A stretch of DNA of 64,000 nucleotides from assembly GCA_036873135.1 (NCBI GenBank), contig JAPTYO010000017.1:9610001-9674000 (forward strand), written 5' to 3'. Below are positions 1-10,165 of the stretch, piece after piece (positions within the stretch are counted from its first letter, which is position 1; the number at the start of each line of letters is the position of its first letter). Source of the stretch: Clarkia xantiana subsp. parviflora. Lineage: Eukaryota; Streptophyta; Magnoliopsida; Myrtales; Onagraceae. Both the position numbers and the translations under genes were made by a program. The notes beneath the pieces were generated by a model. The model was not told the origin of the DNA. It ran no database searches and saw nothing but the letters and a program-made list of their open reading frames with translations.

Positions 1-505
1 ATGGCTAATTGGGCCAGACCCAATTCCCATGTGACATGAGAGGCCCAAAATTGGGCCTCCCACCCACATCATAGTTCGGCCGAAACCCTAATAGTAGGGA
101 GGAGGATTTTCTCCTCCTCCCACTATATAAGGAGGTCTTGGGGTCACTCCCAAAACACACCTTGATCACAACTCCTCCTAAGTTGTGATTTGAGAGAAAT
201 CCATTTTCTCTCTACAAGCATATTTCGGCCAGCCCTCTAACACCACCATTGGTGTGCCAAATTGCTTCCGAGCATTCAGTCCGAGGTTCTGTCCCCGTTG
301 AAGAATCGATCATAGAATTTGTTGTGGAGCTTATACCGCGTAGGACTTCTTCTCACGAAGAACTTGTACGGGTTCCGACCGGAGGATCAGAACTCCCTCC
401 ACAACGTTCTTGGGCAGGAAAGCTATTGAGGTATGTGTACATTATTCCGCTGCGTAATTAGATTACTTACACGTACACGTTTAGCATTATGTAGTATTAC
501 GTCCC
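1..505 (+). repeat. Left LTR of H1, main part (truncated by the window edge)
   Basis: The segment aligns with 49107-49133 plus 49997-50465 of the right LTR, with scattered substitutions. Roughly the first 90 bases of the LTR lie outside the window. The last 12 bases of the LTR are at 21538-21549 because element A split it after GTCCC (501-505, the A target duplication). A 70-codon ORF at 249-461 is only LTR sequence. Confidence 0.9.
124..130 (+). promoter_or_regulatory. TATA box of the H1 LTR
   Basis: TATATAA lies downstream of a CT-rich stretch and is conserved at 50089-50095 in the right LTR. Its position about 220 bp into the (P-free) LTR fits the U3/R boundary. Confidence 0.6.
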
Positions 506-1185
506 TGTTATGTTCACTTCCACTTGGGCAGCTTCGGGCTTTTTCCTTCACGAACAGGCTTCTTTCTTCACGAACGGGCTAGAGATGTGTTTATAAGGAT
601 GGGAACGCCGCGATCCTTAAAACACAATCACCGAGCTAATCTCCCAATCCTCGACCTTGAACTCTTGACCTTCGGGTCTTGCACGAGGGGAAGTAACCAG
701 CGTGGGAGGGGGATGCTACTTGGGCCCACTCCGACGCTCAAGTTAGAACTTCTAGAGAGAGAAAGCCTTAGAGAGAAGTCAGAGCATTCAAAGTCAAAAA
801 GTGAGAGAGTTGTCTAGAATGGGAGATCTAGGCCCCTATTTATAGAGAACCTAAGGATCATGCCCAGTTTTGAACCACTTGATGTCGGTATGTAAGAAAG
901 ACGTATACCGTCATCAAGGCGGACTATGCATGCACCGACTTCCCGCACTTGGCAAATTAATCGGGGTAAGCGTACGAGGAAAAACGGTAATCCGGACCTA
1001 CCCGGATTGTTTAACAATCCGGGACGGGTCCGGATGGCAATCCGGAAGTCCTTCGGCCCGGGAATTGCGCGTATCCCGGACCGTTTTAGACTTGGGTGTC
1101 CGCGAAAGGTTTTTTTTACGGGTTTTGGGATATTTTACGAAGCCCGAAATGTAAATACGAACCCGAAATGGACAGATATGTAACA
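506..1185 (-). repeat. Left LTR of element A (3' LTR in element sense)
   Basis: TGTTAT...GTAACA ends, 680 bp, matching 20852-21532. On the minus strand a TATAAATAGGGG-type box lies near 835-845. A CCGGA-rich block near 999-1060 differs in arrangement from the copy at 21335-21410. Confidence 0.9.
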
Positions 1186-1202
1186 CTTGCCCCCGAGTCA
1201 AG
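1186..1202 (-). other. Polypurine tract of element A
   Basis: Read on the minus strand this is CTTGACTCGGGGGCAAG, directly next to the LTR. F has the same core in the same place (24530 on), and E has it at about 55719. Confidence 0.7.
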
Positions 1203-2560
1203 TAGTGGTTCAAAACCCGTACTTGACTCTTTTCAAAGATAAGATATTCGTCCAATTTAGGTTCGGTACTGACCTCAGGGGTGGCCTGTTTGTCAATTCG
1301 AATGTTGAGATCATAAATTTTTCAAACTTTTAATTTTCCGCCGTACATACGTAATCTGTTTAAAAGGTTAGCGTAACGGACAATATGCGTATAATGATAT
1401 GCAATGTGATAATACCATGGTATATGAAATAAGCGTATAACACGTTGTCAATATGTAAATGATGACAGTGTAGTAGACGAATGACGTAATCATGCGACAA
1501 GCAAAACACTTAAAATAATATGGAAATGGAGATCATGTATGTAATCATGAAGCATGATGTAAACATGGAAACGGTGCAAACACGTAGTATAATGCAATCA
1601 TGGAAACTGATGCAAACATTCAATTCATACTTAGATTATGAAAATAATCACGCGACCACCATGAATTTGCATCATGTACGTATAAAAATGATAACATGCA
1701 TGACGATCTACGAAGCGCGTTATGCAATACTAGAGATCATGTATGTAAAACAAGCATAGGAGAGGTGTAAGTATGTGATACTAAGGACTTGTGTGAAAAT
1801 ATATATTAGTTTAGTACTAGCACATGGTGTAGGCATTATTAATGAGAATTAGGAGAGAGAATACCCATTATCTTACATCCTTAATAGATAAATCCTCAAG
1901 AAGCTCTCCATTTTTGATGAAAATGGAATTCATGGAGGTGCGAAATTTGGAGTAATCACATCATATTTGACATCGATCAAGATCGAATCCGGACAAGGAG
2001 GGGACCGAGACGGCGGCGGTGGTGCGTGAAGATGACGGCGGTGGCGCGTGAAACGGCGGCGGTGGCGCGTGAAACGACGGCGACGGCGCGTGGATCTTTG
2101 GGTGAGGGCGAGTAGCAATTTGAACTTGCTTCATGCCGGTGAGTCCAATTTCGTACATGGCTAGCCCTTTCGGGACTTCGTTTGGCCTTGATTTAGTCTT
2201 GAAATCACCGTGTACCTAGCTATCTTATCATGCATACAAGGTGTTTGATAAAATGCATTAGAATACTTAGACCCAAATCGGCCAAAATTTTCCTAAGTGC
2301 TGAAAATTTTAGAAAAATGTAAATGAATCGTTATACTTCCCTTATGCATAGTGCTCATTGCCGACATGTTTTCCCATGCCTTAGTCGTTGTTTTAACGTG
2401 CTCGATATTGATGATCGGTAGTTGTACGTACACGGCCGTCAATGGTTGTATGTTGGTAATGATAGCCATAGATGTTGTCGTATGAGCTTTGTCGATAAGC
2501 GTCGTAGGAATGCTTAGGAGGTATTGTGTAGAAGTTGATAATAGCTACTTGATGCATGCA
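1203..2560. other. Non-coding 3' region of element A
   Basis: No convincing gene is visible. The stretch is AT-rich with short CGG/GGC-rich coding-like sequence near 2000-2150, ending in a possible splice donor (GTGAGTCC at about 2149). Element E has a matching GC-rich stretch and donor near 56440-56590, so this may be the first exon of the antisense gene. That is inference. Confidence 0.4.
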
Positions 2561-2564
2561 ATCC

Positions 2565-3110
2565 ATCCTTGTCGACATGTATGTACGTACATGGAAACAC
2601 TTAGAAAATATTTTCCTCTTGTCGACATGTATGTATGTGCATGGAAACACTTAGAAAATATTTTCCTTTTATCGACATGTATGTACGTACATGGAAATAC
2701 TTAGAAAATATTTTCCTCTTGTCGACATGTATGTATGTGCATGGAAACACTTAGAAAATATTTTCCTTTTGTTGACATGTATGTACATACATGGAAACAC
2801 TTAAAAAATATTTTCCCATTGTCGACATGTATGTACGTTCATGGAAACACTTAGAAAATATTCTTCACTTGTCGACATGCACCCTTGTCGATGTACGTAC
2901 ATGGAAACACTCAGAAAATATTCTTCACTTGTCGACATGAACCCTTGTCGACATGTATGAACGTACATGGAAACACTTAGAAAATATTCTTCATTTGTCG
3001 ACATGCACCCTTGTCGTCATGTATGTACGTACATGGAAACACTTAGAAAATATTCTTCACTTGTCGACATGTACCCTTGTCGACATGTATGTACGTACAT
3101 GTATGTGTGC
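2565..3110. repeat. Tandem repeat, about 50-60 bp unit, nine or so copies
   Basis: Each unit holds the core ACACTTAGAAAATATT followed by TGTCGACATGTATGTACGTACATGG-like sequence in two variants. A lone extra core lies at about 3287. Several long ORFs across this block on both strands are products of the repeat and not genes. Confidence 0.9.
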
Positions 3111-3532
3111 ACTTGCCTCCATACTTAGAATTTTTCCTCTATCCCTAGCTATGTATGTTGTATCCATGTACTTGATGTAAACGCAGGTTGTATGCCAACA
3201 CCTTGTTGTATGCTAACACTTGGTAATATGTTTGACACATAGTAGCGTGATGTCCACTTGCAATATGCCGACTGTCATCTTGAGCAAAACACTTAGAAAA
3301 TATTCCGCCCCTTTAATCATGCATCCATGCCAATATGCATGTACATACATAGAACTCGCGCACTGATTGACTTGTTACTTGTAATTTTCAGGATTTCGAG
3401 TTACGCAGTCTTCTATTCCTGTTCCGCGAGTGACATTATATTCAGAAATTGGTGATGAGTTACATATTGATGGTCCTTGTACCCTTTGCTTATATCATCC
3501 TTTTAGACTAGTTTATTGTTAAGAACTCTTCC

Positions 3533-4664
3533 TTGCACGCGGAGTCTGTTCGTCACACTCCTCCATCCGTGACGTCCGCTTCACCGCTTGTTCTTGCTAC
3601 CCCCGTGACTTCTGGATATGGTCGCGGAAAGGGGCTCATGGGTAAGATGTTTTTCCCTGTAACTTTTCCTTTTTATTTCTTTAACTCACCATTTACTTTG
3701 TATTTTTTTATTATCCAGTACGTTCCCCTGCTCTTGATGTTTCCGTGGATGATTATCAACTTCCTGTCAAGCGATCCGAGGTGGTGTCGCATGTCTCGAG
3801 TGATCCTAAGCGTGTAAGGACGAATGCTGCCCTTCCTCCTTCAACTCTTGATAAGGGAAAGGAAGTTACTGAATGCACGATGGTATCTTCTGCCCCCCAG
3901 TCGAGAGATCGACTCACAGAGGATCGCTCCTCGTCTGTTAGTATGAGATGTACCTCGCATTTCTCATTATACTCTGATTTTAAACACTTAGTTTTTATTC
4001 TTTATCTTTTCCTTGCAGTGATCCCAGCTTTGAAGCGTGATCATATTCTTCGTCCCTTGGAAGGTGATATATCTGGTGATGCTTGGAAACCTCTTGGTAG
4101 GGGTGGTCTTCGCTTTCCTAAGGAGGTGAAACTTAATATGCCGGAGGTTGGCGTTCGTGTGCTGCATAGGAGTGTGCCCCCAGGTGATCCACGTGCTTGT
4201 CCGAGGACTGATGAAGAAGCCGAAGAGTGTGTTGAACATGCTTTGGCCAACTTTGCTCCTGTAAGTTAACAAGTTCTATTCCTTGATAACTTTTGTGCCG
4301 TACGCCTTTGTTGTGTAATATTTATGGCCTTGTGCTCTTGTATGATTTTCAGGCTGTGTCTCAGATGGTTAATATGTCGTCGTATGTTGTGGAGCTTGTT
4401 AGTGCTAGAAGAGCTGCTGTCAACAAATGTAACACCGTTAGTCTTGAACTTGCTCGTTCTAAGGAGAAGGTGTGTGCACTTGGCTTGAAGATAGTTGATT
4501 CCGAGAACAAGTATCAGGTGCAGGAGACTCGAATTTCTGATCTTGAGGCTGAGATGATTGCGCTTGAGAAACAGATTTCTGATGATATCACGTCTCGAGA
4601 GGCTGCCTTGATTGCCGCACGTGAGGAACATTATGCGCTTGGAATTGAAGCGGGTTTTTCCCAG
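3533..4664 (+). pseudogene. Antisense gene (aORF) of element A, 5' exons, cut by element B
   Basis: The gene runs opposite to gag-pol. Four exon segments join in phase at GT-AG borders: a segment ending at 3641, 3719-3940, 4019-4260 and 4353 onward. The last exon is predicted coiled coil (Leu/Glu/Lys-rich heptad-like stretch, about codons 4440-4640) and continues after B at 15357. Removing B and one copy of its target duplication keeps the reading frame open. The 5' end is uncertain; no start codon could be fixed. The product should resemble the aORF proteins of B and C in layout (globular region, low-complexity region, coiled coil), though sequence similarity is weak. Extra antisense ORFs are known from Tat elements; their function is unknown. 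B has disrupted the gene. Confidence 0.65.
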
Positions 4665-4864
4665 TGTTGGATCACGGTTGGAGCTCCGGTACGGTCTTGA
4701 CGGAAATCCAAGGTCCTTCGCTCCACGTAATCCCGCAAGAAGGGAATAGACCGGGCGCTGACCCAGAATCCCTCTCCGATGCTTAAATGAGAATCTCGTG
4801 GTAGGCAAGGCAAGCAAAAGTATGAATATATGAGTGTGTATATCTGATCTGAGGTAACCTCCTC

Positions 4865-4873
4865 CTTTATATA
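4865..4873 (-). promoter_or_regulatory. TATA box in the B LTR
   Basis: TATATAAAG on the minus strand, repeated at 14897-14905 in the other LTR. About 200 bp of R/U5 follow it. Confidence 0.6.
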
Positions 4874-4918
4874 GGAGAGGAGTTACCCCAGTTACCTGAT
4901 GAACTGCCATGGCAGTTA

Positions 4919-5006
4919 GCCCACGTTCCGCTTATCTCGGCCACTTGCCCACGTTCCGCTTATCTCGGCCACTTGCCCACGTTCCGCTTATCTCGGGCCA
5001 CTTCTC
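4919..5006 (-). promoter_or_regulatory. Three tandem GATAAG-containing repeats upstream of the LTR TATA box
   Basis: About 28-bp units with CCGCTTATCTCGG lie 50-140 bp upstream of the TATA box in the minus sense. They carry GATAAG, the core of the plant I-box. The right LTR has the same block at about 14950-15040. C and D have related CGTATCTCGGCC repeats at the same place. Enhancer function is inferred. Confidence 0.5.
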
Positions 5007-5320
5007 CACTACTCTGATAGTGGGCGTGTTTCTCGGCCTCAACCTCTGATAGCAAGTCCCGGCCAATATCGGGGACTCCAGAGTTATCTCCTTTGGTCAC
5101 CGCTCGGGGCCCCTCGTCCTCGGGACAAGGCCTGCATTCTCAGGGATTCAGTATCGGGGCCTACTCAAAGGCATATCATCGGGAGCATCCAGCTCGCATA
5201 TCGGGACCGACCTTGTCGGGACCCTTCGCATTGGTCTTCTTGACCTCTTCTAGGGCCCAGTGGGCCTATTCTCCGTTTACTCGTCGTCAAAGGGCCTAAC
5301 GGCTATAGCGAAACCCATCA

Positions 5321-5332
5321 TTTGCCCCCAAG
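5321..5332 (-). other. Polypurine tract of element B
   Basis: CTTGGGGGCAAA on the minus strand touches the LTR end. C (35232) and D (58960) have the same sequence. Confidence 0.75.
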
Positions 5333-5689
5333 ACATGAGGGACTTACAGTTCGTCGTGTCTTTCAACTCCCGACCTCCCGATATCGGTATAGGAGGCTTT
5401 TTCCTTGACAAAATTTATTAACACGGATCTTCTCGTCCACAATTCCTCGACACCTCGAGGATAGTCACCAAATCCGAGAAGACTTTCTGGTTACTCGACC
5501 ATTAAATGCAGCAGGGAGCGAAGCGACGGCTTGGGTTCTCGTGTCTGCTTTTTCTGAAAAAGCACTTTTGAGGCCGTTTCATCATTAACGTCTCTCTCCA
5601 TTCTGCCCCCTTTTATCTCAACGGCTCGGATTAAAACGTTTCACCTTCAACGGTCCAGATTAGAATGTCCTTTCGACTATCCCTTCTCC
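5333..5689 (+). other. Upstream region of the B aORF
   Basis: No gene here. It contains two CAACGG-type direct repeats (near 5620 and 5648) shared in position with C (35545-35590), just upstream of the TATA box. Confidence 0.5.
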
Positions 5690-5696
5690 TATAAAA
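5690..5696 (+). promoter_or_regulatory. TATA box of the antisense gene of B
   Basis: The sequence CTATAAAACCCT lies about 145 bp before the aORF start codon. The same sequence in the same place occurs in C (35618-35628). The match in two diverged copies suggests that the antisense gene has its own promoter. Confidence 0.6.
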
Positions 5697-5836
5697 CCCT
5701 CAATTCTAGGCACTGTTCTTCTTTACCGTTTCACTCTCTGCGATTTCAAAAGCTCTGCAACTTCGAAAGCTCAAGTTCTTCTTCGGCTTCCTGTTTTCCG
5801 ATCAGTCTAAGATCATCCTTTTCGCTCCAATTCATC

Positions 5837-8662
5837 ATGTCTGGTAAGACTTCCTTCTCTGATGTTAGCGTAGCTTTTCCCTTTTCTTTGATCAATTTGC
5901 TTGCATTTTTCTGAAAACCCACCACGCCTTTTCCTGCCATGGCTAATTTTCAGACAGCGGATCCAGTTCTGAAGGGAGAAAACCCTTCAACTTCGATTAC
6001 GCACCCAATGAAATCTCGGTGACTGCCTATGATGGAACTCTCCGAGAAGGATGTATCACCTCAACCTGGGAGCCTCGCCTTCCTTATTCTCGCTACCGTG
6101 CCTCGGGCGACCCTGTAGTCACTCGTCCGGAGGCAGGGGAGGTATTTGTCTCCACCGGACAGATATCGGCTGGGATCCGATTCCCCTTTTGTGGGAATTT
6201 GGTCGAGATGTGCGCCCATTACAAGACGCATCCGACTACCTTCTCCCCCCACTCCATCCGCGTGTGGAATGCTTTTCAAGTCCTCTGCTTCCGCCAAAAG
6301 TGGGTCTACAGCCTCCAACTCTTCCGGACCTTCTACGGAATGAAGTGCAACGAGGCTGGGGTTTGCGCCTTCTATCCTCGGATGCCTAAATGGAATAAGC
6401 AGCAGCTTGCGCGGTGTAGTTGGACCAGCGACACCTGGAAGGTTGTCAAGGGTCGGGGGCTCCTCATTGACACAGGGTCCGACAACAGCGGGTGGAAGAG
6501 GAGCTACTTCTTCATTAAGAACAGTTCTATCCCATGGCCCCGGTGGGAGGTTGAAGCGGACTCTCCTCCCGCTTATCACACCTATTCCGATGAAGATTTC
6601 CAAATCCTTCACTGCATCCAGTTTTACCGTTGGGGGGAATCTTACACTCCCCTCGACGCTAACTCCCTCAAAGAGCGGGACCTGGTGGACGCCGGGATCT
6701 GCCTCTTTGATACGATCTCCGGGGGTCAACTCCACGACGGCCCCTCCAATATGGTTCCTTGGGTAATATATCTGATCATGTCTCTGTTTTCCATTGTTTG
6801 CAGCTAAGAAGGTATCACTGCTGACCAATCTCCTCCTTAAGCAGGGAGAGACCGACGCTGTCTAGCGCCCCGCGCGGAAGAGGAAGTCGGCAAAGAAGGC
6901 ACCGCTTCGTCGGGATCTCCCTCCGCGGAGAGGACCAAGCGGACTCGAGTAGAGGAGATGGACAGGCTCTTCAATGTCCAAAATGCCGAAGAAGGTAAAC
7001 AGCTCCGCCTAGCTATTAAGTCGTACAGGAAGCAAGTTCCTAAGGAGTTAATCCCCTCTAGCAAGGAAGCCAGGATCAGAGAGATCAAACGCATCCTCCA
7101 ATGGGAAATTCCCCGCATTCTCAAAGCGGGTTACTACAACTACCACGGGAAAGACCAATATCTCTCTCGGCGCGTCATTTGGTGTAAGGATCCTGACCAA
7201 CTTCCTGACTATCTTTCTGAAGCATCTCATCCTCCAGGTGCAGGTCACTCGGGAACTCAGTCGGGGGCTGGAGTTTCAGCAGGGGCACCACCTTTCAGTG
7301 CTCAAGTTAGAGAGGGTCTCCCACGACTTCCTGCCCCGATGGGATCGGGGGCTGAAGAAACCCCGACAAGCGATCAGTTTCGTCGGGTGGAAGATCTGGA
7401 CTCCTCCGAGGAGACAGACGAGGGCTTCGCCTTGGTTCGTCGTCGGGGGACGAGGCAGTCCCCACTGAAGCCAACCTCCAGGGGACCGCCCCCCTCACCT
7501 CCTTCGCAGCAGCAGTCGCCCATTCACAGCTTGACTCCCTCTGGGTCCCAGGGCGACTCGGAGATGCGCACCTCCACGACTCCAGTCGGTCCTCCTCCTC
7601 TCCCCTTGGACGGGAGCTTCTACAAGGTCTACGACCCCGACCAGGAGACGGCTCCCTGGACCCCGATCCAGACGCTGCAAGGGGTCCAACTCCGACAGGG
7701 TGATACATACCCGGAGCTGGGTCTGCATTTGGTGGCAGGCTCGGTTTTGCCGTCTCTGAAGCTTCCGCTCTCCCTGGATCAAGAGGACATCCGCGCGGAT
7801 ATCCGTGGAATGGCCATTCATCGGGTGGAGGTAAGGTTCCTATTCTCACTCTTTAATCAATAAGGCAAGATACTCATGTGCTAACCTTTTCTTCTTTTCT
7901 TCGCAGGAGATGGCGGACATAAACCGCTGCTTCGGGTACATCCTGGCCCTCGCGGAGGCTCTGGAGCAGGAGCGAGCTAAGGGGGCTCCCGCGGTTGTAG
8001 CCAAGCTCGAGGAGGATCTCGCCGCCTCCGAGTCTTCGAGGGGAAAAATGGCTATGGAGCAGGCTATCCTTAATCGAAAGACTCGGGACCTCCAAAAGCG
8101 GGTTCAGGACTTCGAGGGGCTGCTGAAGCGGGAGCAGCAGGAGCGGAAAAAGGATGCGGAGGCTCGGGACAGACTTGTCCTCGAGAAGAAGGCTCTGGAA
8201 GACGCCAAGGCGGGGCTGGAGCGGGAAATTGCTGAGGTCCCTGCCAAGCTGGCCGAGGTTGAAACCAAGGGTCGGGAAGATTATCGGGGCTATGAGGACT
8301 TCCAAGCTGACGCGGTGAAATTCTGCACAACGGAGGTGGAGAACACCCTCTTCAATGTGGTCGAGGAGCTCCATCTGGAGTATGGCGACGCCATTAACTT
8401 CGATAAGTCTGCGACTCTCGCCCCCTTTGGGAAGAGGTATTTCGACCTCTCGGAGGAGAGTGACGAGGGTAACACCCCCGCGGGTATTGAAGACGTGGCG
8501 GAGCTTCCAAGTGCCGATCTCCCGACAGTTGATCCCCCGATAATCGACCCTCCAGCAGCTGAACCTTCACCGACTGACCTCCAAGGGTCCGATCCTGTGG
8601 AGCCTTCTGCCACAGATCTCGTGGATCCTGCTTCCGCCGATGCTGACGAGGACCAAGCTTAA
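5837..8662 (+). pseudogene. Antisense gene (aORF) of element B, four exons, Transposase_28-like domain
   Basis: Exons 5837-5843, 5954-6762, about 6809-7830 and 7907-8662 match the intact copy in C. Exon 1 encodes only M-S plus one base. Exon 2 encodes a domain I recognise as Pfam Transposase_28 (PF04195, 'putative gypsy type transposon'), with GEVFVSTGQISAGIRFPFCG and IRVWNAFQVLCFRQKWVYSL as landmarks. Exon 3 is Pro/Ser-rich. Exon 4 is a coiled coil with an acidic, Pro-rich tail. Damage: an in-frame TAG at 6863-6865 soon after exon 3 begins, and a frameshift between about 6870 and 6958. The protein is not a DNA transposase in any proven sense; its role is unknown. The 3' end faces the gag-pol 3' end. 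Confidence 0.8.
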
Positions 8663-8774
8663 TGCTCTATCTTTATAGTCCTTGTAATTTCTCTCTTTGT
8701 AATGACTCCTCAGGCCTTTGAGCCCTCTAAAATAGCAAAATATCTTAGTTCCGATTTATCGTTGCACTTCTTAA

Positions 8775-9190
8775 AGCGACTTAACTATGCCACTTAAGGC
8801 GATTCAACACGTCACCTAAGACATTTCAGCACATCACTTAAGACGATTTAGCCCACACCACTTAAGGCGATTTAATCGTGCCAACTAAGGCAATTCAATT
8901 CGCACCACCTAAGGCGACTTAGCCACACTTAGAATAAATCTAAGAACCACGCACCACTTAAGCCGACTTTGCCACTTAAGGCCATTTACTTGCACCACTT
9001 AAGGCGACTTAACAACACTTAGAATAAATCTAAGAACAATATGATCGGAAGCAGCCTCTTTATTCATTGATGGCTCAAAATCTGCTTACATCGAATCAAA
9101 CGATAGATAACTTGCACCACTTAAGACGACTTAATAACATCGTGCACCACTGAAGGCGACTTAATAACATCGTGCACCACTGAAGGTGAC
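8775..9190. repeat. Tandem repeats (CACCACTTAAGGCGAC family) between aORF and integrase of B
   Basis: About fifteen degenerate units of 20-30 bp with the core CACCACTTAAGGCGACTTA. They fill the gap between the convergent stop codons at 8662 and 9197. CACTTAGAATAAATCTAAGA, an inverted repeat, occurs twice (8928, 9017). Confidence 0.85.
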
Positions 9191-9196
9191 TTAATA

Positions 9197-10090
9197 TCAA
9201 ACATGACATTTCTTCAAGTGTTCACCACTGAAAGAATGCTTTAATACTCTGCCATCGAGGTCTTCCAACTTATACGCATTTGGAGCTGGCATCCCCACGA
9301 CCTTATAAGGTCCTTCCCATTTTGGCGTCTTGTTGATCCGATCCAAAAGGGTGAACTCGTTCCGACGCCAAACCAGTTCTCCAACAAAGAACTGTCGGGA
9401 CTTAACTCGCCGATTGTAATATTCTGCCGTCGCCAAACGCATTCGAGCCTGGACTTCATCGGCATCGCGCCTCTTTTCCTCGAGCAAGTCCAATTCCAGA
9501 CGTCTCGTTTCATCATTCGTCAAAGGCTCGTAGTACCTCATCCGATGGGACGCCACAGCTATTTCCACGGGAGCAACTGCCTCCGTGCCATAAACAAGGC
9601 CAAACGGAGTCTCCCCAGTTGATCGTTTGGGTGTCGTTCTAACAGCTCAAAGCACATTTTCCAACTCGTCCAGCCATTTGCCCTTCAAGGCATATACACT
9701 TTTCTTCAGGCCATCCATCATGATTTTGTTGGCTGACTCCACCTGTCCATTAGTTTGAGCATGGTGGACAGAGGCTGTCCGATGCTCGATATTCAGCTCC
9801 TCCAGATACTCCTTCACTTGAGCCCCGTTAAACGGAGGACCATTATCGCTGATCAACACCTTAGGAATTTCGTATCTAGATATAATGTGGGTCTGGAGAA
9901 ACTTGAGGATTTGGTTCCCCGTTGTCTTGGCCAATGCCTTAGCTTCTATCCATTTTGAGAAATAATCAATGGCTACAAGCAAATATTTGCACTGACCTTT
10001 TGCTTGTGGGAGGGGTCCCACCAAGTCGATACCCCACTGCGCGAAGGGCCAAGCACTCTTGATGGACATCAGATTAGCAGTCGGAGCCAC
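9197..10090 (-). pseudogene. Integrase of element B (3' end of pol)
   Basis: The retroviral-type integrase core is visible: WGIDLVGPLPQ (first Asp), ISDNGPPFNG (second Asp) and a QVESANK segment (Glu), a complete D,D-35-E set. A GPYKV/LEDLDG C-terminal region (chromodomain absent, as in Tat) ends at 9197 just past HSFSGEHLKKCHV. A stop or frameshift near 9570-9647 separates the core from the C-terminal part. The zinc-binding N-terminus lies further upstream, in the segment ending at 10166. Integration role is known for the family; this copy is inactive. Confidence 0.85.
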
Positions 10091-10165
10091 GATATTCGGG
10101 GCATACCTCTGGCACGCGTCACAAGATCAGACTAACATCCTCGCCTCCTTGCTCATCGAAGGCCA

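Larger units (their letters stand above)
4665..5320 (-). repeat. Left LTR of element B (3' LTR in element sense)
   Basis: TGTTGG...CCATCA, 656 bp, matching 14698-15351. It is followed by the polypurine tract. Confidence 0.92.

Noticed and set aside
4266..4910. Minus-strand ORF of 214 codons
   Set aside because: It crosses the end of the B LTR into A, so it is a chance frame over an insertion joint.
6061..6828. Minus-strand ORF of 255 codons
   Set aside because: Shadow of the aORF exon 2 of B; the plus-strand protein is conserved in C and has splice sites.
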